A stretch of 64,000 nt of DNA from NCBI GenBank assembly GCA_002319915.1, contig DCFQ01000038.1, positions 378-64,377 of the forward strand. The letters run 5' to 3'. The first letter of the stretch is position 1. Each line of letters begins with the position of its first letter. Positions 48,800 through 58,038 of the stretch are shown piece after piece. A program made the position numbers and the translations under genes. The notes below the pieces were generated by a model, which saw only the letters and a program-made list of their open reading frames with translations, ran no database searches and was not told the DNA's origin. Source of the stretch: Bacteroidales bacterium UBA1800. Lineage in GTDB: Bacteria; Bacteroidota; Bacteroidia; Bacteroidales; VadinHA17.

Positions 48800-50116
48800 C
48801 TATATCCCGCTCAGATCAACGTTTTCGAACATCAGCGACGGGATTTTCAGTGAGGAATTCTCCTGCACATCGCTTCCGAGTTCCGCCAGGCTGAACCAGA
48901 ACTTTGTCATGTTGCCGGTGATGTTCATTTCATTTACGGGATGGCCGAGGTTCCCGTCCTCGATGAGGAACCCTTCGATGCCGTACGAGAAATCCCCTGT
49001 CGAACCGTTATTGTTCCCGCCGATGAATCCTGTAATGAGAACTCCTTTCTTGACCGACCTGATCATTTCCTCGAGAGTCCGGGTACCGGGTGTTATGACG
49101 CTGTTCGAAGAACTGCCGGATGTCGGCTTCATCCCGAGCTTTTTGCCGTAGTAGTTATCGATAAAGTACTCCCTTAGTATCCCTTTTTCGATGATCGGCC
49201 TTCTGATGGCGGCAAAGCCTTCGCCGTCGAACAGCCTCGAGCCCTGGCCCGAAACGATAAACGGATCATCATAGACGGAGAAGAGGGGAGAAGCGATGGG
49301 TTTCCCGGCCTTTCCGATCAGGAATGACTGCTTCTGATAGATCGAGCTGCCGGAAAGAGCGTCGTAAAGCGGGTATGCCAGCCTTCCCGCAACCCTGTTC
49401 TCGACAATTACCTGGTACTTTCCCGATTCGATCTTCCTGGGATCGATCTTCTTAAGGACTCTGTCGAGCGCTTTTTGCCCGATCCCGTCGGTCTTCAGCT
49501 TATCAAGGAAAATGGCATTTTCGTCCCAGTAATCCGACGGCCGTCCTGTGTTGCTCTTTACGGAGACGCTTACGGTGAGGTAGACCCCGGTATTTTGTGA
49601 ATCACCCCTGAAGCCGTTGCTGGTCGCCATCACCTGGTTGGAAATATTGTCCGAATAGTAAGAGCTCACGGAAATGATCCGGTCGTCTTTCTTGTAAGCC
49701 TCGTTCAGCGCCTTATTGGCAAGGTCGATCTTCGTCTTTGCGTCAATGCCGTCAACTGCCGGGTCAAATGTCTTAAGATCCGGGCCGCCCCCCCTGTAAT
49801 AGAGTTCAGGATCGGGGAGGCTCCTGAATTCATCCTCTGCAAGGTATTTCGTAGCTGCCACGGCATCGTCGACGAATTTCAGGATGTCCTCCTTTTTCAG
49901 CCTGTTCGTTGAATGGGAGGAGTACTTCTTATCCACGTACAGGTCGATCGAGAGGCTGTTCCGGTTCGATTCCTTCAGGTTATCTATCTTCTGGTCCCTG
50001 ATCTCGATATTATTGCTCCTGTTCTCATAAATATTGACTGAGGCCTGCTGAGCCCCGCTCTTAAGGGCGCGTTCGATTGCAAGATCAGCAAGGTCATATT
50101 TTTCTTTTGTATTCAT
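48800..50116 (-). CDS. TldD/PmbA family protein (TldE-like subunit)
   Basis: Protein of 438 residues of the PmbA/TldE type: it has the family fold (start with an N-terminal helical part, YRGGGPDLKTFDP near 109-121, and the C-terminal GFIGGNNNGSTGDFSYGIEG-like region) but no HExxxH zinc motif. In known TldD/TldE heterodimers TldD holds the metal site and TldE completes the substrate channel. It has no signal peptide, although its partner gene 21 bases upstream encodes one with a Tat signal. Confidence 0.9.
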   Translation of the reverse strand: MNTKEKYDLADLAIERALKSGAQQASVNIYENRSNNIEIRDQKIDNLKESNRNSLSIDLYVDKKYSSHSTNRLKKEDILKFVDDAVAATKYLAEDEFRSLPDPELYYRGGGPDLKTFDPAVDGIDAKTKIDLANKALNEAYKKDDRIISVSSYYSDNISNQVMATSNGFRGDSQNTGVYLTVSVSVKSNTGRPSDYWDENAIFLDKLKTDGIGQKALDRVLKKIDPRKIESGKYQVIVENRVAGRLAYPLYDALSGSSIYQKQSFLIGKAGKPIASPLFSVYDDPFIVSGQGSRLFDGEGFAAIRRPIIEKGILREYFIDNYYGKKLGMKPTSGSSSNSVITPGTRTLEEMIRSVKKGVLITGFIGGNNNGSTGDFSYGIEGFLIEDGNLGHPVNEMNITGNMTKFWFSLAELGSDVQENSSLKIPSLMFENVDLSGI

Positions 50117-50137
50117 AACAAAAACATTTTCAATTTA

Positions 50138-51664
50138 TTAAACATTAACTCCGCCCACTGTCAGTTTCCTGATCTTTACCGTTGGTATACCCATCGAGTT
50201 TGGCGCTCCCTGGCCGTTTTTTCCGCAAGTCCATACTCCGCCGTCAATGAGCATATCATCTGCTACCATTACAATATCCGACAGCGCCTGGGGGCCGTTG
50301 CCGATGATATTGAAATCCTTGATGGGCTTGGTGAGCTTCCCGTCCTCTATGAGATATCCGAATTTCACGAAGAAGGTGAAGTCTCCCTGGCCGATATTCA
50401 CTTCGCCGTTGCTGAAGTTCTCCACATAAACGCCATTCTTTACGCTGGCAATGATCTCATCCCTTTTATGCGGGCCGTTCTCCATGTACGTGCTTCTCAT
50501 CCTGGGGATCGGGATATTGCGGAAATCCTGCCTCCTTCCGTTCCCCGTCGGCTCTACCTTATAGTATTTGGAGCTTATCCTGTCGTGCATATAGCTTGTC
50601 AGTATCCCTTTGTCCACAATTATGGTCTTCTGGGTCGGATTGCCCTCATCGTCAATATTTATCGAGCCCCTTCTTCCCGGGAGCGTTCCATCATCTGCAA
50701 TCCTTACAAAGTCCTCGGCAACTTTCTTGCCCATCTTGTCCGAAAAGATAGAGAGGTTCTTCCTGTTGAAGTCGGCCTCGAATGCATGGCCGATCGCTTC
50801 ATGAAGCAGGATCCCGGATTCACCCGGGGCCATCACCACTTCCATCTCGCCTGCTTTTGGTTTGCCGGCGGTGAAGAGCATTGCCGTTTTTTTAACAACC
50901 TCTGCGGACATCTCGTCGACAAGGTCGTTCGTCAGGAATTCCGATCCCATCCGGTTTGAACGGCCGACGAAGAAATTCTCGATCTGCCCGTTCTGCTCCA
51001 TGATGCACATGCCGTACATCATCACCATTGGCCGGTAATCCCACACAAGGCGGCCTTCAGAATTGAAGAACAGAATATATGAAGTTGAATCGCCGAGAAC
51101 GGCATTCACCTTGGTGACCCTTTTGTCAGCTGCAAAAATATTGTCGTTCATGCGCTGGATGTATGGGATCTTATCTTTTATTACGGTATTTTCCCATGAC
51201 TGTTTTACCGGGTAGAAATTCGGGGCCAGGTACTCATTCACCCTTACCGGGGAGACACTGGAACTGCCGTCGGCGATGTTGGCGGCGGTCCGGGCGGCCT
51301 TAAGCATCGCATCCGGAGACACATTTTCCGAATAGGCATAGCCTGTCTGTTCTCCCTTGATTACCCTTATCCCGACACCGTAGGCGATGTTGGAATACGC
51401 ACTGTTTACTTTGCCGTCTTCGAGGGCACTGTAGTTATCCAGTGTATGTTCAAAAAAGAGGTCGGCATAATCTGCTCCTTTTTCCATTGCTGCGGAGATC
51501 ACCTTATGCAGGAGTTCCTGGTTTACTTCAAAATGGTTCATGTAGCTTCCGGCATTGTCGGAGAGCGGTTTGCCCGTACATGACTGAAGGAACTGGGGAA
51601 TGATAATCGTACCTGCTGCAGTGAGACCGCTGATCTTGATGAATTCGCGGCGTTTGATACTCAT
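50138..51664 (-). CDS. tldD: TldD metalloprotease with Tat lipoprotein signal
   Basis: Zinc metalloprotease of 508 residues. The N-terminus is a twin-arginine signal (KRREFIK at 4-10) ending in a lipobox, FLQSC with Cys29. The active-site motif HEAIGH is at 288-293 (HExxxH). Known TldD/TldE complexes cleave unfolded peptides and modify RiPP precursors such as microcin B17 and CcdA. Here the enzyme is predicted to sit outside the cytoplasm, with the PmbA-like partner encoded directly downstream. Confidence 0.9.
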   Translation of the reverse strand: MSIKRREFIKISGLTAAGTIIIPQFLQSCTGKPLSDNAGSYMNHFEVNQELLHKVISAAMEKGADYADLFFEHTLDNYSALEDGKVNSAYSNIAYGVGIRVIKGEQTGYAYSENVSPDAMLKAARTAANIADGSSSVSPVRVNEYLAPNFYPVKQSWENTVIKDKIPYIQRMNDNIFAADKRVTKVNAVLGDSTSYILFFNSEGRLVWDYRPMVMMYGMCIMEQNGQIENFFVGRSNRMGSEFLTNDLVDEMSAEVVKKTAMLFTAGKPKAGEMEVVMAPGESGILLHEAIGHAFEADFNRKNLSIFSDKMGKKVAEDFVRIADDGTLPGRRGSINIDDEGNPTQKTIIVDKGILTSYMHDRISSKYYKVEPTGNGRRQDFRNIPIPRMRSTYMENGPHKRDEIIASVKNGVYVENFSNGEVNIGQGDFTFFVKFGYLIEDGKLTKPIKDFNIIGNGPQALSDIVMVADDMLIDGGVWTCGKNGQGAPNSMGIPTVKIRKLTVGGVNV

Positions 51665-51801
51665 AACTTGTAGTGGTTAGTGTGATTTTTAAAAAGTGAT
51701 TCGAATGATCTTTATAGTTCTGTCAGGTTTTTCCCGTGAAATGAAAACAATAATTAAAGACGGAGAGGGATTAAAAACGTTGCGCAGAAGTCCGGAAAAA
51801 G

Positions 51802-51872
51802 GTTACACGGAGGAACCAGGAGTTTGTTTTATCCGTGAATCCTCAGTGCCTCCTCCGTGCCCTCCGTGTAAC
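51802..51872. repeat. Dispersed intergenic repeat, cacggag family, copy 4 (hairpin)
   Basis: GTTACACGGAGG (51802-51813) and CCTCCGTGTAAC (51861-51872) form a perfect 12-base inverted repeat with a 47-base loop that holds further CCTCAGTGCC and TCCTCCGTGC units. It starts 9 bases after the stop of the GH2 gene read on the minus strand, a terminator-like position. Confidence 0.7.
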
Positions 51873-51880
51873 AAATTTTT

Positions 51881-54424
51881 CTATTTTACAATCTTGAGCT
51901 CCACTATACTTCCCTTCAGCCCCTTTGAGTCGGCCCTGACCACAAACGATCCCGTGGCTCCCTTTTCCGCTTTCACTATCACCAGGCACAGTCCGTTGTA
52001 GGCTTTCCTCGATGATGCCTGGAAAGGATCATGGCTCGTGGCATCCCCATTGTCAACCGCGACTATCTTCCCCGGGCCTGAGATGCTGAAGCTGACAAGG
52101 TTGCCGGTTCCCGGGACAAGATTCATATTCTTGTCCTCGATCCTGATTGTTACAAATGCAAGGTCAGAACCGTCGGCTGAAATTCCGGTACGATCGGCCG
52201 CTGCTGAAAGCTGTGAGGCTTTTCCGGTAGTAACGACCTTGTCCTCGGCCCATTTCTGACCATTCTTATAGGCGACTACCTTCACTTCACCCGGCTGGTA
52301 GATCACACTGTCCCACACCAGCCTGTACTCGAACTGGCCTTTCTGCTTTTTCCCGAGAGATTTTCCGTTGAGGAACAATTCAGCTTCATCTCCCGAGGTA
52401 TAGACGTGCACCGGGGTAACGAGCCCTTTCCTTCCGGGCCAGTTCCAGTGGGGCAGGATATGGGCCATCGGAAGTTCAGGCTTCCAGCGAGACTGGTAGA
52501 GGAAATAGCGGTCTTTCGGGAACCCCGCCAGGTCGATGATCCCGAAATAGCTGCTGCGGGAGGGCAATTCCGTGGTCCCGAGGAACTCGAGGAGCTTTTT
52601 TGTTTCCTTGTATCCCCAGTCGGAGGGTTTTGCTCCTGAAAGATCGTAGTATGGAGTGGGTTCGCCAATATAATCAAAGCCGGTCCAGACGAACTCGCCG
52701 TATGTTGCAGGATACTTGTCGAGCATCGTCCACTGCTGGTCAGGTGTCGTAGCCCAGCCGGGGTATGCAACGTCGTATGAAGTGATCTGGAAGATCCCCT
52801 TCCCGGGAAGGTTCTTGTCAATGACACCTGTGACGACCGGGAAGTAATATTCACCCCTCGAGCTGATGGTCGAGGCCGATTCGCTGGAATGGATCCCGAT
52901 ACAAGCATTGTCCTTTAGCGCAAAGAACTTCTCATACTGGCCGAGGTTATAGTTGATCCCGAAAACATCGATTGTTTTCTGGAATCCGTTCGTTCCCGAA
53001 GTCGGATAGTTGCATCCCGAGGTTACCGGCCTGGTGTCATCTTCGGATTTGACGATGGTACGGAGCTCATCTGCAAGGTAGAAGTTCATCTGGTCGGGAA
53101 CTTCGTTGCCGATGCTCCACAGGATGACCGACGGATGGCTCCTGTCGCGACGCACCATCGTCTTGAGGTCCTCAGCATGCCATGCATCGAAATCGGCGCT
53201 GTAGTCATTCTCCTTCTTCCCTATCCTCCATGTATCGAAAGCTTCCACCTCCATCATGAAGCCCATCCTGTCGCAAAGGTCGACAAGCTCGGGTGCAGGA
53301 GGATTGTGACTGGTCCTTATTGCATTGCATCCCATTTCCTTCAGGATCCTGAGCTGGCGGGTTGCAGCGCTTATATTGAAAGCAGAGCCGAGCGCCCCCA
53401 GGTCGTGGTGGTTGCAGACGCCGTTTATTTCAACCCTTTTCCCGTTAAGGTACAGCCCGTCGCGAGGTGTGAAATTAATTGTCCTGAATCCGAAGTTCGA
53501 CTCGCAGACGTCCTCAGTTTTGCTCCCGTTCATTACGGTCACGACTGCTTTGTACAACTCGGGATGATCTATGTCCCACATTACAGGGTTTTTCACGGGG
53601 ATATCGAGGCGAAAATCGTGATTCCCGCTGGCTGGCAGCATTGCCGTCACAGCCGTCGATTCGGCAGCCGCCGGGGTCACGGCATTCCCGTTCGCATCCA
53701 GCTTGAACACCGCCACTTTAACCGTTACCGGTAGGGGCTCGTTGATATGGCTTTCAATTTCTGCCTTTACGCTGAGCATCCCTCTCTCTTTCTTCACTTC
53801 GGGAGTGGAACAGAATACTCCGTTTTGCCTGATATGCAGTTGGGAGGTCTTAACAAGCCAGACGTTCCTGTAGATGCCCGCGCCGGGGTACCATCTCGAT
53901 CCCCAGTTTTTTGTGTCAAGCCTGACAGCGATAAGGTTTTCAGCGCCAAAGCTGACATACGGGGTGAGGTCGAGCCTGAAGGATGTGTAACCGTACGGCC
54001 ATTCCCCGACATATTTCCCGTTCATCCATACTTTGGCATTCGCCATGGCGCCGTCGAAATCGATGTAAATTCGTTTTCCCTGGTCTGACTGATCAATCCT
54101 GAAATGTTTCCTGTACCAGCCGATGCCTCTCCAGGGCAGCAACCCGGTCTCGTTGTCGAGATTATCGTCGAACGGGCCCTCGATTCCCCAGTCATGAGGC
54201 ACATCGAGCGATCTCCAGCCCTTATCGTCAACTGAAGGTAGCTGAAGGTCCGCCGGCTCCTTGCCGGTTGTCACGTCCTCATCAGAGGCGCTGGTGAATT
54301 TTACAAACCTCCACCCCTCATTGAAGGATTCCCTGGAACGGGGGGAATTCTGCGCAAAGAGGCCTGTATTGCAGGCAGAAAGCAGCAAGACTCCTGCCAT
54401 GAAGAAGAGAAAAAAATGTTTCAT
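51881..54424 (-). CDS. Glycoside hydrolase family 2, lipoprotein
   Basis: Exported enzyme of 847 residues with a lipoprotein signal (Cys18 in LLLSAC). Domains in order: sugar-binding jellyroll (about 30-200), immunoglobulin-like domain (about 205-320), TIM barrel (about 322-620) with the acid/base Glu441 in WSIGNEVPD and the likely nucleophile Glu515 in HSSESAST, then Ig-like domains with a DUF4982/DUF4981-like C-terminus. Activity is likely beta-galactosidase or a related beta-glycosidase. No SusC/SusD pair is adjacent, so this is not a classical utilisation locus. Confidence 0.93.
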   Translation of the reverse strand: MKHFFLFFMAGVLLLSACNTGLFAQNSPRSRESFNEGWRFVKFTSASDEDVTTGKEPADLQLPSVDDKGWRSLDVPHDWGIEGPFDDNLDNETGLLPWRGIGWYRKHFRIDQSDQGKRIYIDFDGAMANAKVWMNGKYVGEWPYGYTSFRLDLTPYVSFGAENLIAVRLDTKNWGSRWYPGAGIYRNVWLVKTSQLHIRQNGVFCSTPEVKKERGMLSVKAEIESHINEPLPVTVKVAVFKLDANGNAVTPAAAESTAVTAMLPASGNHDFRLDIPVKNPVMWDIDHPELYKAVVTVMNGSKTEDVCESNFGFRTINFTPRDGLYLNGKRVEINGVCNHHDLGALGSAFNISAATRQLRILKEMGCNAIRTSHNPPAPELVDLCDRMGFMMEVEAFDTWRIGKKENDYSADFDAWHAEDLKTMVRRDRSHPSVILWSIGNEVPDQMNFYLADELRTIVKSEDDTRPVTSGCNYPTSGTNGFQKTIDVFGINYNLGQYEKFFALKDNACIGIHSSESASTISSRGEYYFPVVTGVIDKNLPGKGIFQITSYDVAYPGWATTPDQQWTMLDKYPATYGEFVWTGFDYIGEPTPYYDLSGAKPSDWGYKETKKLLEFLGTTELPSRSSYFGIIDLAGFPKDRYFLYQSRWKPELPMAHILPHWNWPGRKGLVTPVHVYTSGDEAELFLNGKSLGKKQKGQFEYRLVWDSVIYQPGEVKVVAYKNGQKWAEDKVVTTGKASQLSAAADRTGISADGSDLAFVTIRIEDKNMNLVPGTGNLVSFSISGPGKIVAVDNGDATSHDPFQASSRKAYNGLCLVIVKAEKGATGSFVVRADSKGLKGSIVELKIVK

Positions 54425-54463
54425 ATTTTGGTTTCTCTTTAGGATTCTGTTTTAAAGATATCA

Positions 54464-56095
54464 CTATTTCCTCACAAATTTTCCGGTAATCTCCCCGCCA
54501 TCCAGAAAAATCACCTTTATGATATAGATCCCCGACGGAAATCCGCCCAGGTCGAGGGTGGTCCCGTAGTTCAGACCTCCGCTGTTATCGAACACAGGCA
54601 TTCCTGTAATATTAAAGATCCTTATCGCCGAAATATATGTATCAGACTCGATATGAAGATATTCTGAAGCCGGATTGGGAAAGATCCTGAGGACCGGTGT
54701 GTGTTTGTTTATGTTGCCAATTGATGCACCGAGCATGTGTCTGTCGAGCCAGTCGAGGCGCCTCGATATCCAGCTTTTGAATTTGACGATCTCGCCTGAA
54801 TATGTTAGAGGCTGGTCGCCGTATTCCGGTGTCCCCACGTTGATCCCGAGTATCTTCCATTTTTCGTAATGGCGTTCCTGGGCCTCATCAAGCAGGTTTG
54901 CCACAGAATCGATTATATGATTTATGGAAGATTCGCTGAGCAGGCTTTTGCGGAGCGTGAAGTACCTGTCATGTATGTTCCCTGCAAACACCGGGTCCTG
55001 CAGCAGCCTGACCTCCCACGACGGGGCGATTGGCCAGTTGCTGCATTCATTCACCTTGTACGCCCAGCCTGAACCGTCTGTCTGATCAAAATGGATGCAG
55101 TTCTCGGTGATGTCCTTCCAGGCCCAGTCGAAGTCCCACGGAGGGCCCGAGTGAATGAGCCTGCTGTGGCTGTCCTTGTCCTTGAAGAAGAACCGGCTCT
55201 TCTTATAGGCGTCAACATTTCGTGAAAGCTCGCCGATAAGGAAATAGTCGACAAACGAGCTGACGTCCAGCCATGCCCTGTAGCCGGTCCGACTGTCAGT
55301 GAATCCCGAACCATAAAGCACCGACTCGAATGAGTTCACATAATCAGCCAGGTATTTTCTCTGCTGAACTGTAATGTCTTCGGGGGAAGGGTCAAAATAT
55401 ACAAAATAGACATCTGCGCCAGGCTTGTTTACCGGTGAATAGTTGCTGTGCCACGAGTTGAAGGAATCATAATAGTCGGTCTTGAAGATATAGCCACCTG
55501 TCATGTCGTTCCCGCTGATCTCGAGCGGGGTAAGGTTTGCAATATTCACCCTGCCGCTGTCCTGCTTGATCTTTTCACAGAGGAGGTAGATCCCCTGGTA
55601 CTCGCCGTTCATGGTGACCTCGCAAAACCTTGACCGCGTGGAGTAGTGCCCCATCTCCCGGAACAGCTCGAACGCCAGGTAGTTCCGCAGGAAGCTCTTG
55701 TCGTTATAGTTGGCGGTCAGGATCCAGTCATTTTCCTCCGGCATACCCAGGATCGGGACATTCAGGTTATTCCCCGCCGGATCGCGTGTCTCAAACCCAT
55801 ATGGCTTCTGTGGAAGGTACGCAGAATACCTTCCCCTTATCTCGATCCCGACACTGCCCGAATAGACATTCCCCGGATCTGTGATCAGGTTCCGGGCGCC
55901 GTGGGGATTGCTTATTATCTCCATCAGAGCCGTTATCTTGGGTTCATCCTGTATTGCCTCACCATCCGTAGTGGTGATCTTTACAATGGGGAGATTTGAC
56001 GAGAGCAGGACCACCGGATCGGTATCTGTTTGTGAATGAACAGGTTGTAGGACCCAAAAAATCAGGAGTAAGGGGAGGATCAGGTATTTTGTCAT
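54464..56095 (-). CDS. CotH kinase family protein with type IX secretion sorting domain
   Basis: Secreted protein of 543 residues. Signal peptide 1-21 (cleavage after VHS), CotH kinase domain at about 35-430 (YNDKSFLRNYLAFELFRE, YQGIYLLCEKIKQD and the Asp-rich SGPPWDFDWAW segment near 325-335), and a C-terminal T9SS sorting domain at about 470-543 that begins RIFPNPASEYLHI and ends SGIYIIKVIFLDG. The sorting domain implies export by the type IX system of Bacteroidota and attachment at the cell surface. CotH proteins are atypical protein kinases. Target unknown. Confidence 0.9.
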   Translation of the reverse strand: MTKYLILPLLLIFWVLQPVHSQTDTDPVVLLSSNLPIVKITTTDGEAIQDEPKITALMEIISNPHGARNLITDPGNVYSGSVGIEIRGRYSAYLPQKPYGFETRDPAGNNLNVPILGMPEENDWILTANYNDKSFLRNYLAFELFREMGHYSTRSRFCEVTMNGEYQGIYLLCEKIKQDSGRVNIANLTPLEISGNDMTGGYIFKTDYYDSFNSWHSNYSPVNKPGADVYFVYFDPSPEDITVQQRKYLADYVNSFESVLYGSGFTDSRTGYRAWLDVSSFVDYFLIGELSRNVDAYKKSRFFFKDKDSHSRLIHSGPPWDFDWAWKDITENCIHFDQTDGSGWAYKVNECSNWPIAPSWEVRLLQDPVFAGNIHDRYFTLRKSLLSESSINHIIDSVANLLDEAQERHYEKWKILGINVGTPEYGDQPLTYSGEIVKFKSWISRRLDWLDRHMLGASIGNINKHTPVLRIFPNPASEYLHIESDTYISAIRIFNITGMPVFDNSGGLNYGTTLDLGGFPSGIYIIKVIFLDGGEITGKFVRK

Positions 56096-56307
56096 ATGGA
56101 GATAAAACTAACAAATTTTAGCAATGTCATAAAGGATGGATATCATTTATTTCAAGCCTTAAAAATCCAATTTTAAACATACCCCTGGACAAATGAGAAA
56201 ATTTACTTTTTTCACCGGTGCTTCGGTCGGGAACGTCACCCCGTTCCAATTTATATTTTCACGCTGTGGAGGGATATGTGCTTCACTTTGATTTTACTTA
56301 TGTCTTA

Positions 56308-56337
56308 TTGCTTTTGCCTTTTGTCTTTTTACTTTTG
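56308..56337 (+). promoter_or_regulatory. Bacteroidota-type promoter of the M1 peptidase gene
   Basis: TTG at 56308-56310 and TACTTTTG at 56330-56337 are 19 bases apart, an excellent match to the phylum consensus. The -7 element ends 27 bases before ATG 56365 and supports that start over the longer in-frame reading from 56218. The surrounding 56281-56345 is T-rich, made of CTTTTG-like units, so a chance match is possible. Confidence 0.5.
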
Positions 56338-56364
56338 TCTTTTTATACTGTAAATCTGTCACGA

Positions 56365-58029
56365 ATGATCAGATCCCTGTTTAAACCATTTCTGGCTGCC
56401 GGTTTATTGTATCTCTCAGTACAGGCCGCGGGACAGTACCTTGCGCCGGAAAGAAGAGCCTTTACACGGCAGGATACCCTGAGGGGCTCAATAACGCCCG
56501 AAAGGGCCTGGTGGGACCTTACGTACTACCATCTTGATATAACGGTGAACCCTTCCGACAGCAGCATATACGGGAGCAATACCGTCTGGTACCGGGTACT
56601 GAAGGAAGCGGAAACGATGCAGATCGACCTTCAGCCGCCTCTCGAGCTGGCCGGTGCTGTGCAAAACGGGAAGAATCTTCAGTTTACTAGGGAAGGGAAT
56701 GTCTTCTGGATCAAAATGGCAGACCGGCAAGTGCCAGGAGCTCTCAATTCCGTTGTCCTCAGCTATGGCGGGAGGCCGAAGGTGTCGAAGCGGCCGCCAT
56801 GGGAAGGGGGGATCACCTGGAAGAGGGATGCAGCGGGCAAACCATTTGCCGCTTCATCGTGCCAGGGAGAAGGCGCCAGCCTCTGGTGGCCCTGCAAGGA
56901 CCATATGTATGACGAGCCCGACAGCATGCTGATAAGCGTAAATGTGCCGGCAAGACTGATGGACGTTTCGAACGGGCGGCTCCGGAGTGTCGTGAAGAAG
57001 AAAAACCATACGACCACCTATAACTGGTTTGTTGCCAACCCGATCAATAATTACGGGGTGAATATAAACATAGCTGATTATGCTCATTTTTCCGAGGTAT
57101 TCCAGGGTGAAAAAGGAAAGCTCGATTGTGATTATTATGTTCTGAAGGAGGATCTTGAGAAGGCTAAAGTCCAGTTCAAACAGGCAGGGATGATGCTAAA
57201 AGCTTTTGAACACTGGTTCGGTCCTTATCCGTTTTACGAGGATGGGTACAAGCTTGTGGAAGCGCCATACCTGGGAATGGAGCATCAAAGCTCGGTGACC
57301 TACGGGAACGGCTTCAGGAATGGCTACAGGGGAATGGACCTCAGCGGGACAGGCTGGGGAGAGAAGTTCGATTTCATCATCATACACGAATCGGCACACG
57401 AGTGGTTCGCTAACAGCATCACATTCGAGGATGCGGCTGACATGTGGGTGCACGAGAGTTTCGGTAATTATGCGGAGAACCTCTTTGTTGAGTATTATTT
57501 TGGGAAAGAGGCGGGCAGCGAATATGTCCTCGGCTGCAGGAAGAATATCGCGAACGACAGGCCGGTGACCGGGATTTATGGAGTTAACTTTGAAGGTTCC
57601 GGCGATATGTACTACAAGGGAGGCAGCATGCTCAACACTCTCAGGTACATCGTCGGTGACGACGAAAAATGGAGGGGCATCCTGCGGGGATTGAACAAGG
57701 ATTTCTACCATAAGGTGGTAAGGGGGTCACAAATCGAGAATTACCTGAGTGAAAAGACCGGGCTCGACCTCGGGCCGTTCTTCGACCAGTACCTTCGGGA
57801 TACGAGGATTCCCGTACTGGAATATTTTGTCCGGGATAAGAAGCTTACATTCAGATGGATCGATTGCGTGAAGGGTTTTAATATGCCGGCAAGGATCTAT
57901 ATTTCCGGTGCAGCGAAACTCATTACGCCGACTTCCCGGTACACAACCATCGATCTGGGTTCAGAAAGTGCGGAAATCAGGATGGATCCCAATATTTACG
58001 CAGGGATCCTGAATATGACTGGGAAGTAA
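56365..58029 (+). CDS. M1 family metallopeptidase
   Basis: Secreted zinc aminopeptidase of 554 residues with a signal peptide (about 1-23, cleavage after QAAG or nearby). The active site is complete: GMEHQSSV as the exopeptidase motif, HESAH at 341-345 and Glu364, giving HExxH-x18-E. It has the N-terminal beta saddle and the catalytic domain, but is shorter than full-length aminopeptidase N, lacking the large C-terminal helical domain. The ATG at 56365 is chosen because of signal peptide and promoter. It converges with the M16 gene, nine bases apart, with no terminator between. Confidence 0.93.
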   Translation: MIRSLFKPFLAAGLLYLSVQAAGQYLAPERRAFTRQDTLRGSITPERAWWDLTYYHLDITVNPSDSSIYGSNTVWYRVLKEAETMQIDLQPPLELAGAVQNGKNLQFTREGNVFWIKMADRQVPGALNSVVLSYGGRPKVSKRPPWEGGITWKRDAAGKPFAASSCQGEGASLWWPCKDHMYDEPDSMLISVNVPARLMDVSNGRLRSVVKKKNHTTTYNWFVANPINNYGVNINIADYAHFSEVFQGEKGKLDCDYYVLKEDLEKAKVQFKQAGMMLKAFEHWFGPYPFYEDGYKLVEAPYLGMEHQSSVTYGNGFRNGYRGMDLSGTGWGEKFDFIIIHESAHEWFANSITFEDAADMWVHESFGNYAENLFVEYYFGKEAGSEYVLGCRKNIANDRPVTGIYGVNFEGSGDMYYKGGSMLNTLRYIVGDDEKWRGILRGLNKDFYHKVVRGSQIENYLSEKTGLDLGPFFDQYLRDTRIPVLEYFVRDKKLTFRWIDCVKGFNMPARIYISGAAKLITPTSRYTTIDLGSESAEIRMDPNIYAGILNMTGK

Positions 58030-58038
58030 GGTAAGTTT

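Noticed and set aside
53135..53734. Open frame of 199 codons on the plus strand
   Set aside because: It is antisense to the GH2 catalytic region and has no recognisable motif.
56229..56247. Small inverted repeat GGAACG/CGTTCC before the M1 gene
   Set aside because: Stem of six with no T-run and no second copy; too weak to call a terminator or operator.
56218..56364. Upstream extension of the M1 peptidase
   Set aside because: It would put a T-rich low-complexity stretch in front of a good signal peptide and places the promoter inside the gene.
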